Positions 45,772 through 58,611 of a stretch of 64,000 bases of DNA are shown here, piece by piece (positions within the stretch are counted from its first letter, which is position 1; each line of letters opens with the position of its first letter). The DNA comes from Synaphobranchus kaupii (taxonomy: Eukaryota; Chordata; Actinopteri; Anguilliformes; Synaphobranchidae), in NCBI GenBank assembly GCA_029718625.1, contig CM056387.1, forward strand, positions 39,293,832 through 39,357,831, written 5' to 3'. The notes under the pieces were generated by a model. It searched no databases. It had not been told where the DNA came from and saw only the letters and a program-made list of their open reading frames with translations. Position numbers and translations under genes: made by a program.

Positions 45772-46805
45772 GTGCCTCTCAGCGAGTTCCCTGTAAGCTG
45801 CTCTGACGAGGGCTCACGTTTCTCACGCCATTGTGACGTCACGTCGTGAGACGCCCCCCCCCCCCTCCTGTGCCGTCCTGACAGCTCTGCCACGGTTCTG
45901 CGCTCCTGCAGGCTGGGGGGTGGGGGTGTGGGGGCGTATGCGAGCTGGCACGAGCGCCCCGTCCCTGCAGAGGACGGGAGGAGCCTGGTAAAGAGGCCCA
46001 GCTGCTGTCTTGCTGCCGTTTCCCCTCACGCGGGCGGGTGTGATGTTCCCCCCCTCAGCCCTGAACGCTGCCTTCAGTTCACACGGATGTTTGGCGGCTG
46101 AGCTGCAGGCCTCTGTTGAGTGTGACAGCTCCTCGCCAGAAATGAACTGAAACAGAAACCCTTCAGAAAATGGGCCCAGTCAGAAATAGAGCCGTGCATC
46201 CTACCTATTCCCTGTGCGTTTTTCACCTCGATGGCTCGTTTTTATTTTAGTGAAAAATATTTTGTGCCACACTTTTTTTTTTCCGTACATCAGCAGACCC
46301 CCCCACCCTACCCAAACAGCAGCCCTCCGTGTCAACCCCCCCCACAACACTCCCCCATTGTTCTCATTGAGAGCTGGGTTTGCACATTGATGAAGAGCCC
46401 TGTAATGATGTCATCACCAATTGGTTCGCATTGAAACGGACTTGAATCACCACAGCGGTTTCAGGCAGATGTTCCTTCTGACGATCAGACGTAAGGCCTT
46501 CCAGTCCAAGGTTACTGAGTAGACTCTAGAATCGTGGCATTTCTTCAAAAGGTTACCCCCAAACACAAAGGCCTAGCAGAAGGGAGAGATCACCTTTAAA
46601 ATGAACACGTATAACTGTAGGGTTTGCCTTTTACGAGCGACACGCGTGACGTCTCGGTTTACCGGCGAAAAGTAGAGCGATATCGGCAGAAGGCTCGGAA
46701 ACGCTGGAGCGCTGGGGGTGTGGGGACGAGGCGGCTGGAGGTGGCGACGGATGGTCTTACTGTTGCTACGCGCCACATTGATATGCTGGGAACGGAGCTG
46801 TGGAC
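45772..46805. other. Unique intronic sequence
   Basis: C runs at 45853-45865 and 46288-46300. The right part (to 46805) leads into the duplicated segment without a copy elsewhere. Confidence 0.5.
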
Positions 46806-47232
46806 AGATGGACGGATCGTTTTGGCCACGAATCGCTCCTCCGAGCTCAGGCCATCTCTCTGTCTCCCCACCCCCCCCTTAGAATCCGCACGCCAGCATA
46901 GCCGGGGCTCAGGAGCGGACCGAATTGGCACGCCGGTTTAACCCGCGTCTCTCTCTGCCGTCCAGGATCGAGACACTCATTTCGCCTTATCATTATTGTA
47001 TTAGCAGAGATCAGGGCCGCTGAGCTCCTGGCCACACAAAGTAGGAAAAGACAGACGGGACTCATTCTAACAGCACGACGGCGTAAATTATTATTATTAT
47101 TCTTTTAAAAGGCCCATCGCCGAAAAACAAGACGCAAGAGCGAAACAAAAGGTGAGGTGAAGATCCGGATCACTCGATCCAGCAGCTCTCTCCTCGCCTT
47201 GCTAATGTGAGAAGAAGGACACTGCACTGATG

Positions 47233-47264
<32 letters not shown>

Positions 47265-48099
47265 AGGAAAGAGAGAGAGCACCATTATTATGCTGGGAAT
47301 GCTCTCAGGCAGATGGACGGGCGGTTCTGGCTGTGTACCATTCCGAGCCTCAGGTCTCGCTCTCTCTCTCTTCTCCTCTCTTTTTCTCTCTCACCCTCTC
47401 TCTCTCTCTCTCTAATTCTCCCTCTCTTGCTCAAACTGACGCTTGTTTAGATCTCTCTTGCTGCCAAGACAACATGCTTCGCTGCTTCTCTCCTTTCTGC
47501 TTCTTCCTCTACACTGCTGTTGTCGTCCCCCCAGGAACATGGTGGGGTGGGTGGTAGAAGGAAGAAGGGAAGGGAAGGGTGGGGTGGGGGGGTAGGGGGT
47601 AGGGGGGTTGGGTAAAAAAAGTGCAAGCTGTGGTGAATTGCTAATAGGCTATCATGGTGCTCTGGAGGGGTAAGCTCACTGGAGGTCCGTAAACCATTAA
47701 AGAAACGTCAACTCTGCATAGGTATGCCGGGAATTATGGGTCAACAGCCAGGAAGCATTGCCGGCTGCCGATTGGTTGACGCAGTGCCCTGTAATCTGTC
47801 ACAATCCAGCGCTTGCAGTGACAGCACTGGGAACATCCTCAACACATCGCACAGCTGGAGAATAGGAACATTCAGTCAGATGTGTGTGTGTGTGTGTGCG
47901 TGTGTGTGTGTGTGTGTGTATGTGTGTGACTGGAGAGATAATAAACTAAATTTAATAAACTAAAAACCCATTTAATAAACAAGGCCTGAGAACTGCACTA
48001 CCTGTTAATACAAAACTTTTTAATTGCAGGATTATCTGTTGTTTTGTTTCCTTTGCCAGTGAGGTTCATATAAAACTGTGGTTCATGCCTGGGCTTGCC
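46806..48099 (+). repeat. Left copy of a ~1.29-kb near-identical duplication, ends at the gap
   Basis: Starts AGATGGACGGATCGTTTTGG and ends GTTCATGCCTGGGCTTGCC exactly at the N gap. It matches 48600-49887 base for base except for scattered substitutions and repeat-length changes. It contains (GA)n at 47236-47279, CT-rich tracts at 47358-47427 and (TG)n at 47880-47928. No exon recognised. Confidence 0.95.
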
Positions 48100-48599
48100 N
48101 NNNNNNNNNNNNNNNNNNNNNNNNNNNNNNNNNNNNNNNNNNNNNNNNNNNNNNNNNNNNNNNNNNNNNNNNNNNNNNNNNNNNNNNNNNNNNNNNNNNN
48201 NNNNNNNNNNNNNNNNNNNNNNNNNNNNNNNNNNNNNNNNNNNNNNNNNNNNNNNNNNNNNNNNNNNNNNNNNNNNNNNNNNNNNNNNNNNNNNNNNNNN
48301 NNNNNNNNNNNNNNNNNNNNNNNNNNNNNNNNNNNNNNNNNNNNNNNNNNNNNNNNNNNNNNNNNNNNNNNNNNNNNNNNNNNNNNNNNNNNNNNNNNNN
48401 NNNNNNNNNNNNNNNNNNNNNNNNNNNNNNNNNNNNNNNNNNNNNNNNNNNNNNNNNNNNNNNNNNNNNNNNNNNNNNNNNNNNNNNNNNNNNNNNNNNN
48501 NNNNNNNNNNNNNNNNNNNNNNNNNNNNNNNNNNNNNNNNNNNNNNNNNNNNNNNNNNNNNNNNNNNNNNNNNNNNNNNNNNNNNNNNNNNNNNNNNNN
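48100..48599. other. Assembly gap of exactly 500 N
   Basis: A round-number gap, normally a placeholder for unknown size. Frames running across it are meaningless. Confidence 0.99.
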
Positions 48600-49887
48600 A
48601 GATGGACGGATCGTTTTGGCCACGAATCGCTCCTCCGAGCTCAGGCCATCTCTCTGTCTCCCCACCCCCCCTTAGAAATCCGCACGCCAGCATAGCCGGG
48701 GCTCAATGAGCGGACCGAATTGGCACGCCGGTTAACCCGCGTCTCTCTCTGCCGTCCAGGATCGAGGCACTCATTTCGCCTTATCATTATTGTATTAGCA
48801 GAGATCAGGGCCGCTGAGCTCCTGGCCACACAAAGTAGGAAAAGACAGACGGGACTCATTCTAACAGCATGACGGCGTAAATTATTATTATTATTCTTTT
48901 AAAAGGCCCATCGCCGAAAACAAGACGCAAGAGCGAAACAAAAGGTGAGGTGAAGATCCGGATCACTCGATCCAGCAGCTCTCTTCTCGCCTTGCTAATG
49001 TGAGAAGAAGGACACTGCACTGATGGAGAGAGAGAGAGAGAGAGAGAGAGAAGGAAAGAGAGAGAGCACCATTATTATGCTGGGAATGCTCTCAGGCAGA
49101 TGGACGGGCGGTTCTGGCTGTGTACCATTCCGAGCCTCAGGTCTCGCTCTCTCTCTCTTCTCCTCTCTTTTTCTCTCTCACCCTCTCTCTCTCTCTCTCT
49201 CTCTCCTCTAATTCTCCCTCTCTTGCTCAAACTGACGCTTGTTTAGATCTCTCTTGCTGCCAAGACAACATGCTTCGCTGCTTCTCTCCTTTCTGCTTCT
49301 TCCTCTACACTGCTGTTGTCGTCCCCCCAGGAACATGGTGGGGTGGGTGGTGGAAGGAAGAAGGGGAGGGTGGGGTGGGGGGGGGTAGGGGGTAGGGGGT
49401 AGGGGGGTTGGGTAAAAAAAGTGCAAGCTGTGGTGAATTGCTAATAGGCTATCATGGTGCTCTGGAGGGGTAAGCTCACTGGAGGTCCGTAAACCATTAA
49501 AGAAACGTCAACTCTGCATAGGTATGCCGGGAATTATGGGTCAACGGCCAGGAAGCATTGCCGGCTGCCGATTGGTTGACGCGGTGCCCTGTAATCTGTC
49601 ACAATCCAGCGCTTGCAGTGACAGCACTGGGAACATCCTCAACACATCGCACAGCTGGAGAATAGGAACATTCAGTCAGATGTGTGTGTGTGTGTGTGCG
49701 TGTGTGTATGTGTGTGACTGGAGAGATAATAAACTAAATTTAATAAACTAAAAACCCATTTAATATACAAGGCCTGAGAACTGCACTACCTGTTAATACA
49801 AAACTTTTTAATTGCAGGATTATCTGTTGTTTTGTTTCCTTTGCTAGTGAGGTTCATATAAAACTGTGGTTCATGCCTGGGCTTGCC
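48600..49887 (+). repeat. Right copy of the ~1.29-kb duplication, starts at the gap
   Basis: First base after the gap corresponds to 46806, and the copy ends where the left contig stops. Differences include CGAGGCACTC for CGAGACACTC, CAACGGCCAGG for CAACAGCCAGG, GACGCGGTG for GACGCAGTG and TTGCTAGTG for TTGCCAGTG, plus shorter (TG)n and changed (GA)n, (CT)n and G-run lengths. Confidence 0.95.
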
Positions 49888-50139
49888 CGATAGTAGCTAT
49901 AGGCTCACCTAGTGTACGTTCATGAGTGATGGGCCTGCTCTGAAATGCAGCTGTGCCACAGGAATACTGTCTAACTTCCCTCCCTGTGATCCTATACACC
50001 CACTGGTTCTCCTTACTGTGAGATGACACACTGAGATTGATGTGAGCCACCTTTAGATATGGCTCTGCACAGTCACGTTGCGGTCTTATCAACTGACTGA
50101 GACGCTCGAAAACACGCTCTCTCGTTCTCTCACATACAT

Positions 50140-50183
<44 letters not shown>

Positions 50184-50640
50184 GCATCCACAAGCACATT
50201 CACTCGCGCCCAGGACAAAAAGAAGACCAAATTCCTAATCTTGCATGTGCTGTAGAGATAAGATTCTTAAGATAAGTGAGAGAATGGGTGGTGGGTTGGG
50301 GGGGGGGGCTAGGGTGTGTCATAAAGAAGCTGCTGCTGCCGCGTTTGTTGTTGACACGGATTTACAATGAGCCTCCCGTCGCCCGGCACATTACCGTAAC
50401 GCGCCATGTCAATAGCTCTTTGAGCTGAGGCTGAGATTCCCTTCCCCTGATAACCGGCCCCCCTCTCACCAACTGCTGTGACTGATGGCTGGCAGGGGGC
50501 CTCAGCCACACCTCTTTACCCCCCACCTCTCGGGGCTGACGCTTCCGCCCCCCACCACCCTGTGCGGAAGTACACAGCAAGCGCGGCTTATTCTCAATGG
50601 CAAATATTTACAGTTAAGCCAGAGTCTATATGTTTACAGT
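49888..50640. other. Unique intronic sequence with (CA)n
   Basis: (CA)n at 50141-50182, G run at 50299-50308. No gene. Confidence 0.5.
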
Positions 50641-50654
50641 TAAGCCTGAATTTG

Positions 50655-50745
50655 TGTGCGCGTGCACGCGCGCGCGTGTGTGTGTGTGTGTGTGGGAGGG
50701 GGTGGGGTTCGGACGTTAGAAAGTCAAAGTCGTCAAAATACTGAG
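50655..50745 (+). repeat. (TG)n with CGCGCG core
   Basis: GTGCGCGTGCACGCGCGCGC, then (TG)n, then a G-rich tail. Confidence 0.9.
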
Positions 50746-51480
50746 GGGGGTATCCAAGCTCATTGCGTGCAAGATTAGGCCTTAAAGGTACAGCGTCATA
50801 TTTCTGTTCGTTAAAACTGTACTAGTGCTGAAAATAGAAGTGCGGATCGCACAATAGTCATACTGCATCATAATCTTGTCTTCACAATCTTGTCTTGCCT
50901 AAAATGAGAACCACAATGGCGTTAAGTACTTGACTTTCGGTGCTATCCTTGATCATTTGTAGTTAATGTGCTGCAGTTGCTTTGATGGTGTGACTGTATA
51001 TGTGTTTTTAATGATCTAATACATTCACTCATCGTTCCTAAAATATATAAGTAGCCCAAAGAGCAATTTATTTCGAAACAAGTGTTGCTTGTGACTCAGA
51101 TGTGGATGTGTGGTAAGATGAGAACCAAACCCCCATATGGATTATGGATTTGCTGCCCAAGATGGTGGCAGAGCGGGTGAAGGTTGGGGGGGAGCGGGGG
51201 CAGAGGGATGTTGGGCTGGGGGGGAGGAGCTTCTGCTTCGCTGAGTCCCACACAGGCACCCCCACATATTCCTATGTGGCCCTGAGGAGAGACAGGAGGA
51301 ATGTTCTCACGCTGGTAGGACCGCTGATTGGCTGTGGAGTCCGTAGCTCGCCTAACCTCCAGTCTCTGCTGCTTTGGCTGTGATAAACCCCAGGGTTTAG
51401 TGGCAGCGATTGACAAGCCTGTGCAGCGATTGCTCTTATCAGCACAGCCACAGTGGCGCTAGGAGCCAAATTTTCACATG
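50746..51480. other. Unique intronic sequence
   Basis: G-rich stretch at 51187-51224. Nothing else. Confidence 0.5.
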
Positions 51481-51482
51481 CG

Positions 51483-51523
51483 CACACACACACACACACA
51501 TACACATACACATACACACACAT

Positions 51524-51559
<36 letters not shown>

Positions 51560-51575
51560 ACACACACATGCACAT
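51483..51575 (+). repeat. (CA)n microsatellite
   Basis: (CA)n with CATACA and GTACAC interruptions. Confidence 0.95.
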
Positions 51576-51839
51576 ACATTCACCACCAGATGCACTGGCA
51601 GATCTCACCCTCTCTTTCTCTTCCAATCCATTTTTCTTTCTAACGGTCTCACGTCTGTGGCTCTCATTTACTTCCTTGTGGTGGATTCAGTAAACAAATG
51701 AGGTCCCTGTAAAATGAAGTCAAAGTGAGCTTGGACAGCAGGATTAAAATAAAAACAAATCACGAGTGCTCGTGTTATTTAGCACGCTGCATCTCTCTGT
51801 TTTACCCAGTTTTTTTTTCAGCCATTGTCTGTCTTTTTG

Positions 51840-51855
51840 CTTTCTCTCTCTCTCC

Positions 51856-51886
<31 letters not shown>

Positions 51887-51890
51887 GTCT
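51840..51890 (+). repeat. (CT)n tract
   Basis: TCTCTCTCTCCCTCTCTC-type repeat. Confidence 0.9.
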
Positions 51891-51929
51891 GTGCGTGCAC
51901 ACAGTAGATTTATTAGTGGAGCTGAGGCC

Positions 51930-52310
51930 CTTGGCTGTCACCACTCAGCACACTTTCAAATCAATAATTGGAAAATATTAATTATCACAGCTGGGAAGCT
52001 CCAGTCAGAAGGTGTTTATTTTCCTATTAGGAATAACAGAGGAACGTGAGCTTTGATGGTCTGGTAATGTGCATTAATAATCTGGAGCTAGTCTGTTATT
52101 TCTCATTAAACCAGAATAAAACAAGGGCCCATTGCCACAGTCGGGTAGATGCAACATACTCTGATGGCATCCAAGTGCTGGTAAAGGCTGACCTGCAGGA
52201 CGTAGCTCAGTCTGCGTTTGCAGTAAGCCGGAAGGAATCGTTCAGACTCGTCCATCGCGTTAAATCCCCAACGTCCAATTTCGCAATTAACCGCATTCTC
52301 TGATTTTCGT
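51930..52310. promoter_or_regulatory. Candidate conserved noncoding sequence
   Basis: AAATCAATAATTGGAAAATA and TTAATTATCACAGCTGGGAA, including an E-box CAGCTG, in repeat-free sequence. Texture only. Confidence 0.3.
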
Positions 52311-53269
52311 AACCACGGCGCTAGAAGTAGCCACGAGAACCAGCACGAAACTAATGGAAGTAAAGAACGGGGCCGTTATCCACACAGATCCAGTTTTAAA
52401 ACACAAAGACACAACTGCAGAGAACAAATTCTACGCTGGCAGGCGTGCTCCTAAAATCCACACACCCAGAGGTTCCCATCCCTGCAGATGCCTTGGGCCC
52501 CAAAAACTCCTGCTCCACTACTCCGTGTTTCTTAATTGAACTGACTGGAGGCTTAGCAGGACAAATGAGGCTGTTACATAAGCGCATATGGAACCAAGGA
52601 CTCGTATGCCCCCCGAGCACCAAGAGCGTGTCGGGAAAAAAAAAACGAGAAAAAAAAGAGAAAGAGAGAGAGAGAGAGAAAGACAATGTAACTCGGGGCA
52701 TCAGTCATATACGCGAGCCCCGGCAGCAATTGTAAATTTTAATCAAACGCTATTTTCTGCGTCGCTGTCAATGGCGCAAGCCGAGCGTTTCCTGCCTGGT
52801 GGAGCGCCGGGTTTCAATGGGTTCCCTGCAGGGAGAGTGTTGATGAGATCCATTTTGGCTCAGTCTTCCTCCCCCGGTGTTCCCCCACACTGTTGCGGCA
52901 TTACCTCGCCTGTCAGTGGCTCCGCGCGCGCCGTGACCCTCGAGGCTCTGTCACACAAGCCTCACGCAGGCGGCATGGGGAGAGCTTACTTCCAGTCGCA
53001 CGTCTCTCTCTCTCTTTCTCTCTGTCACATTCCCGCTCCCCGCTGCCAGAATCCGTAGCAATGCCGCTACCTGGGAAAACGCGCGCCACAATCATTTCCC
53101 TTCATTATAGCACTGATTTTATGTCCCCAAACAAAGCGCTCTCTAGCAGCCCCTCTTAACCTGCCAGTACTCCACTCCCCCACATAACTGCGCAACGCCA
53201 GAGGACAATATATTTAACGCGGATGCGCGCGCCGCATGAGTGACGTTTGAAAAGCACAGCCAGATTTAA
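52311..53269. other. Unique intronic sequence
   Basis: A-rich/GA-rich tract at 52636-52682 and a CT tract at 53003-53025. No gene. Confidence 0.5.
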
Positions 53270-53720
53270 TTGGTAGAGTTAATAAAATTGATGGCATCTG
53301 TCCTCTGCGGAAGATGTGTTGGTAGTAATGTGCAGGCCCATGTGCAATGAGTAATTCATTCCACGGCAGAGTATCGACTTACACGTCCTGTCGGATAAAG
53401 AGGCTGCACTAAAAACTGAAATTATCCATTTTTTATGGAACATGCATATACAGTAGATATTAAAAAATGCAAGTGGAAAAACAGGAATGGTGTCCATATC
53501 ATCTGTGGGGTTTGTGAGCCTTATGAAAGCTTTTGCACGTAAATGGGGCTCTTCTAATTTTGCTGTAATTATGGGAAATCTACTTTGGGTGGGAACAGAT
53601 GACTAATAACATGCAAAGCTGTGAGTTAAGAACATTTTCCTAATGAAAAAGCATAACAAATTAAAAGTTTCATGCTGTCCAACACAGCAAAAACAAATAT
53701 TTACAGCGCATGTATTGCTA
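53270..53720. promoter_or_regulatory. Candidate conserved noncoding sequence
   Basis: GAGTTAATAAAATTGATGGC, CAATGAGTAATTCATTCC and TTGCTGTAATTATGGG in repeat-free sequence next to the minisatellite. Confidence 0.3.
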
Positions 53721-53742
53721 AATTAACTAAACAGACCTGACT

Positions 53743-54433
53743 CAGTAATAATAGGTGGTAACAGAAGAATATGGATGCACGCTAGCCCAGTAATAATAGG
53801 CGGTTTCAGAAGAATATGGATGCAGCCTAGCCCAGTAATAATAGGCGGTATTAGAAGAATATGGATGCACCCTAGCCCAGTAATAATAGGCAGTATCAGA
53901 AGAATATGGATGCGTGCAAGGTTGCAAGCCCAGTAATAATAGGCGGTACCAGAATAATATGGATGCGTGCAAGGTTGCAAGCCCAGTAATAATAGGCGGT
54001 ATCAGAAGAATATGGATGCAGCCTAGCCCAGTAATAATAGGCGGTATCAGAAGAATATGGATGCACTCTAGCCCAGTAATAATAGGCGGTATCAGAAGAA
54101 TATGGATGCACGCTAGCCCAGTAATAATAGGCGGTATCAGAAGAATATGGATGCACGCTAGCCCAGTAATAATAGGCGGTATCAGAAGAATATGGATGCA
54201 CTCTAGCCCAGTAATAATAGGCGGTATCAGAAGAATATGGATGCACGCTAGCCCAGTAATAATAGGCGGTATCAGAAGAATATGGATGCACGCTAGCCCA
54301 GTAATAATAGGCGGTATCAGAAGAATATGGATGCATGCAAGCCCAGTAATAATAGGCGGTAACAGAAGAATATGGATGCACTCTAGCCCAGTAATAATAG
54401 GCGGCGCCGGTAACAGTAGTATATGCAGGCACC
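53743..54433 (+). repeat. 45-bp minisatellite, 14 full units plus one degraded
   Basis: Units start CAGTAATAATAGGCGGTATC at 53743, 53788, 53833, 53878, 53931, 53984, 54029 and then every 45 bp to 54389. Two adjacent units (53878 and 53931) are 53 bp because an 8-bp AGGTTGCA-type insertion sits near GCGTGCAAG. Inside units the variable site is CACGCTAG / CACTCTAG / CAGCCTAG. The last unit decays after GGCGGCGCCGG. As 45 is a multiple of three, a minus-strand frame with 15-residue repeats (ITGLACIHILLIPPI) stays open for 256 codons; not a gene. Confidence 0.97.
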
Positions 54434-56370
54434 CAATGCACAATTTTTTAGGTATTAGTTGAACACAGAATACAGCAGAAGATTTGGCTGACATTTTACA
54501 TTTTAAAACCAAGCCAAACCAGCCTTAATAAAAGACGTGCCCTTGATGAATGAATCTGTGATTTGTGTTTGTGTTTGCCGTCAAAAGCCTGCATAGTACA
54601 GCTGCATTTCTGCAGTCATAATAATTATCAGTCCCACGTGCTCACGTGTCAAGGTTGCTTCCCTGTGGAAATTTGAGCAGATGTGCCACTATTTTATGGA
54701 CTTTTACCCCCCTGTTGTTAATTTTGGATGGCAGGTGATATCAAATAATCCCCCTCCTTCTTTGGTTGATGTGTATGACGCTAAACAGATACGTACTTCA
54801 TCCCACGCTGAATGAAATACAACTTTATATGAAATTGTCGTTAGAAAAATAAAATCAGGAATAAAATAAATTAACTGAACAGTGTAATGTAAATAGCGAA
54901 AGGTTTGTACGGAATCACATTTATAATCAGACACTGCAAGTATACTGGCTAGCAGTACGACAAAATTGGCTAAAAAAATATATTATAATTTTGTTCATGC
55001 CTAAGGTATAAAGAAGATATGTAATTATGTTTGCATATAATAAGTGGACGTGTTTGATTTTGAAGGCTGCTAGTATTTTTTTTTTTGTTAACTTGGCAAC
55101 CCTAGCTGATGTGATGTACTGAGATAACTGTATATCACATAGAAATGCTAATTCGCTTGATTTATGTGACATCGTCTCTTATTTGCTTCATTACTTCATT
55201 GCACATGCCAAAAATCATTCTGGTAAAGAAAGACAGGATGGGATGTATCTTGGTTCATGCAAGGCGGCTAGCAGTGAGTCTGACATCATCCATAATGGCA
55301 AAAGGCTGCTGCTTGTCCTTTTCTGGAACTTTCCCTATAGCTGTGCGAAAACATTTTTAGCCTGAGAGTTGCGCAAAGTCGAATGTTGTTTTTTTGGCCT
55401 CAAAAGTCCGGCATTATTTGAGTTACATTCCTGTCTTTGACAGTTCTTTGACAGGCAGGGCCAATGGAATTACCACCAACTGTCATCGCTCACTTTAGTG
55501 GTCCTTCCACGGGCAGTGAAATGTTAGACTCCAGAGAATTCTTCAAACACAGGTGTTTTAAAAGCTACTACGTTATGGCCTTTGCTGCTTCTATATGACA
55601 AGGACATTTTACATTTAATAAAATATGTACCTTTACCAGAATCATCCTGCACTCCTTTCACTGAAAAATATTTACACAGAAGGCATGTATTTGTCCCACT
55701 TTAATGTATTTGTCCCACATTAATTTTCAACAAATTAATGTTTTCGAAATTGACCACGGTTTTTTTTACCACCACTGGACCATGCGCACTGTAAAATACT
55801 TGGGCAAACACGCTCCAGGGCAAAGTTATATGATTCAGGATTTAGGCCTCTGAATCCTCACCATTTGGTCAAATGCAAACCCTACTGAAAAAAAAGATGA
55901 ATTTAGGCTCGATCAGAAACCAATTCCTGGACGTGGTGCGTCAGTACATTGGAGTGGTCATGTGACCACCTTTCCCTGCAGTGCATCTGCCTGGCCGCGT
56001 GGATGTTTCCAGCCTCCCAGAGTCTATCAGAATGAGTGTGTAAATGTGAGAGCCAAAAGGGCGGAGTCAGGCCTGGAAAAATGCCACTCAACTGCACAGC
56101 AATCTTATCTAAGAGCTGCAGACACCCCTCCCACGTCTCTTCCACTGCAAAAGGGAAAAGGGAAGAAAAAAACATCCCAATTAGAACCTGTGCTGCTTAG
56201 TTTATTGCACGGAATTAACCCATTCTGTCAAAGCCAAGGTTCCTTATCAGCTGGGTAAAGATGGCTTAGAGTATGTGGACTAACAAAAACATTGGAGAGA
56301 ACCACCACAAAGAACTCCTATTGCAGCAATGTGAAAAGAATGGTTTCCCAGACAACAGCAATACTTCTTT
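54434..56370. other. Unique AT-rich intronic sequence
   Basis: A TGTATTTGTCCCACWTTAAT doublet at 55687-55724. No gene, transposon end or long inverted repeat seen. Confidence 0.5.
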
Positions 56371-56371
56371 A

Positions 56372-56378
<7 letters not shown>

Positions 56379-56410
<32 letters not shown>

Positions 56411-56432
56411 GTGCTTGCGTGCGTGCGGCATG

Positions 56433-56466
<34 letters not shown>
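56379..56466 (+). repeat. (TG)n microsatellite with GCGTGCGTGCGGCATG interruption
   Basis: Two (TG)n blocks, 56379-56406 and 56432-56463. Confidence 0.95.
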
Positions 56467-57140
56467 TATGTATGTAGGTCTATATTCTATTGGAGAAGGG
56501 GAAAAAATATACTGAAGTGAAATCCATCAGTACAGAATGTGCAGAAAGAGACTGCATTGCTTTTGGGCAAAGAAATGGACCATTAAACCACTCTTTTATT
56601 GCCTGAACAGTAACCAGTTTCAAAGATGCATCCTCCACACATAAACCTTGTAAACAAGGCCCATGTGTTAAGGAGTTATTTCTACAGGGTTTGGCTGGGA
56701 ACGGCGGAAAAGTAAAAGAATAGTAAATGGCCTACAATCCAAAGATCCCCCATAATGCATTTCAATGTTCTCAATTTCCATAAAGGATTGCGAGTGTATT
56801 GTGCAGGGTATGTGTTTCTAAGATTGCTTGAGGAATTTTCCCGTTTTCGCATTCGCTCCCAAAACTAGGTTTGCAAATCCAAGCTCAAACATAGATAAAT
56901 TCTTCTCCTGAACTGCTCCTTGTTAACACAAGCGCTCTTCCCATCTGTTTGCGCACAGTCACCAGTCACAAGTCTGCACATGACTAATTGCCGGTCAGTG
57001 CTTTGAAGATGGACTCTTTTCACTTTGATTCTGTGGAGAAAAAGGGCAGCCGTCTCACTTTGTGAAACTGCAGGGGTGTGATTGAGGGAGACAAGATACA
57101 AAGGTCTGAACCTCAACCTTCAAAAGCACAACATCTCCCC
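56467..57140. other. Unique intronic sequence
   Basis: Nothing recognisable. Confidence 0.5.
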
Positions 57141-57960
57141 TTTTCCTCGCAAAGACTTAGCCCCCGCTAGTTATTATTTACGATGGGTAAATTTATGGAA
57201 TAATTCCAGAGAGGAAGGTTACTTCCTTCCTCAAGGTGAAAATGGATACGTTTAGCACTTAATGAATCTGGCCTGGCCCTCTCCCCCATATATCAGCATG
57301 TTATTAAGACGTTTTAAAATCCCATTATGGTGTTTCTCCTTGAACAAGTCACGCTTTTATGGGACTGCCCTGTCTTTAAATCTGACCTTTTTAAGCTCTG
57401 TTCTGGAATTGGACAGTAAAAAAAAAAGAAAAATACATAGAGGGGGAAAAATTACAAGTGGAAAAAAATGTTGATTTTAGATTCTTTCAAACATTTTTAA
57501 ATGCTTGACTCAGGAGCCATGAGGGACCAGTGTTTTGGGGCTATAAAAAGGTGCTTCATTTCTGGTTACAGATGGCAGAGAGGGCCTTGAAGGGTACAAG
57601 ATTGCTTTGCATATTTTGGTAATCTTGTCACAAATCGGGGCAGATCTCCTTTTTCATTAAAAACCTGCCTGCCGCTTTATTATTAAAGCAATTTGTTTTG
57701 GATGGGCACAGGGTTCCCCTTGGACTGAAGCACAATGGGGTTATGGGAAAAGAGAAAGGCCGCGTCTTCCTTTATCTATTTATTTTCCCCTCTTGGTTGA
57801 CTGACATAATGAAATGAAATAGAATATTCTAATCCTACATCTGATGCTTTTCAATACCAACTCATTCGCTGTGTTTGATGGAATGGTTATGCTCTATGGT
57901 TACCCATGAACCTGCTGGAGTTGTCAGCAAATCAGAAACATTTTCTTAGTTCTCTTTGCT
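57141..57960. promoter_or_regulatory. Candidate conserved noncoding sequence
   Basis: CTAGTTATTATTTACGATGG, TTTATGGAATAATTCC and TAAAAACCTGCCTGCCGC with a TTTATTATTAAAGCAATTTG block. Repeat-free and within about 1.5 kb of the CELF exon. Confidence 0.3.
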
Positions 57961-58611
57961 CTCTACAAGAAATACTTAATTCGTGGAATGTGTGCCTGTG
58001 CCTTTGCCCAGGGGGGGGGGGAGGGCACCTTTATGCCAAAGTTCTCAGAAGAGGAAACTATCCAACTTGAACAGCAATAATGAAAAAAGAAGGTCGAGAA
58101 AAAAAAAAGAAAAAAACACACGGTACACAACCCAGTCTGAGACGACAGAAACATCTAATCCAACAGACTCCATTCTTATCAGGTACCAGTGGATTACCGC
58201 GAGCCTTCTAACCGCAGAATCCTTCCTGGCCAGTTGCTCTCTGCCGCCCGTGGGCCAGGGATCAATGGGGCCGCATCGATTCCTCCTCTCCTCTGGCCCC
58301 TATTGAGTTTTATTGTCGTAGCATTTCCTTCTCTGTCATCAGGATTGTCAGGCTTACGTGCACAAACACACAGGCAGGGCGAACAGAGAGCACCTTGCCG
58401 CTTTTTGTTTGTCTTAATCTGGACCGTGGCGAGTTAGTTTTCTCGTTTCCGGCGCGTGGCACAGAGCGTCGGGTTCCAAACGCCTCCCCCGAAGGCGTTC
58501 CCACGCGCGGCAGTTTGATCGGTATCTGGGAACAGCTGTTTGTGTGGGAGAGGTGGCTGACACTTCAAGCTTGTTGCCTTGTTGCGCCGGTGACAGCCTC
58601 ACACAGCAGAG
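57961..58611 (+). other. Intron end upstream of the CELF exon
   Basis: G run at 58009-58021 and A-rich stretch at 58082-58116. From 58430 it becomes CpG-rich up to the branch point. The 175-residue plus-strand frame 58395-58922 contains the exon in its correct frame, but is otherwise intronic. Confidence 0.55.

Noticed and set aside
48066..48709. Frames of about 200 residues spanning the N gap
   Set aside because: They are almost entirely unknown bases.
53742..54512. 256-residue minus-strand frame with 15-residue Ile/Leu-rich repeats
   Set aside because: Follows automatically from a 45-bp minisatellite without stops. No start context, no unique domain, and the frame breaks at the two 53-bp units.
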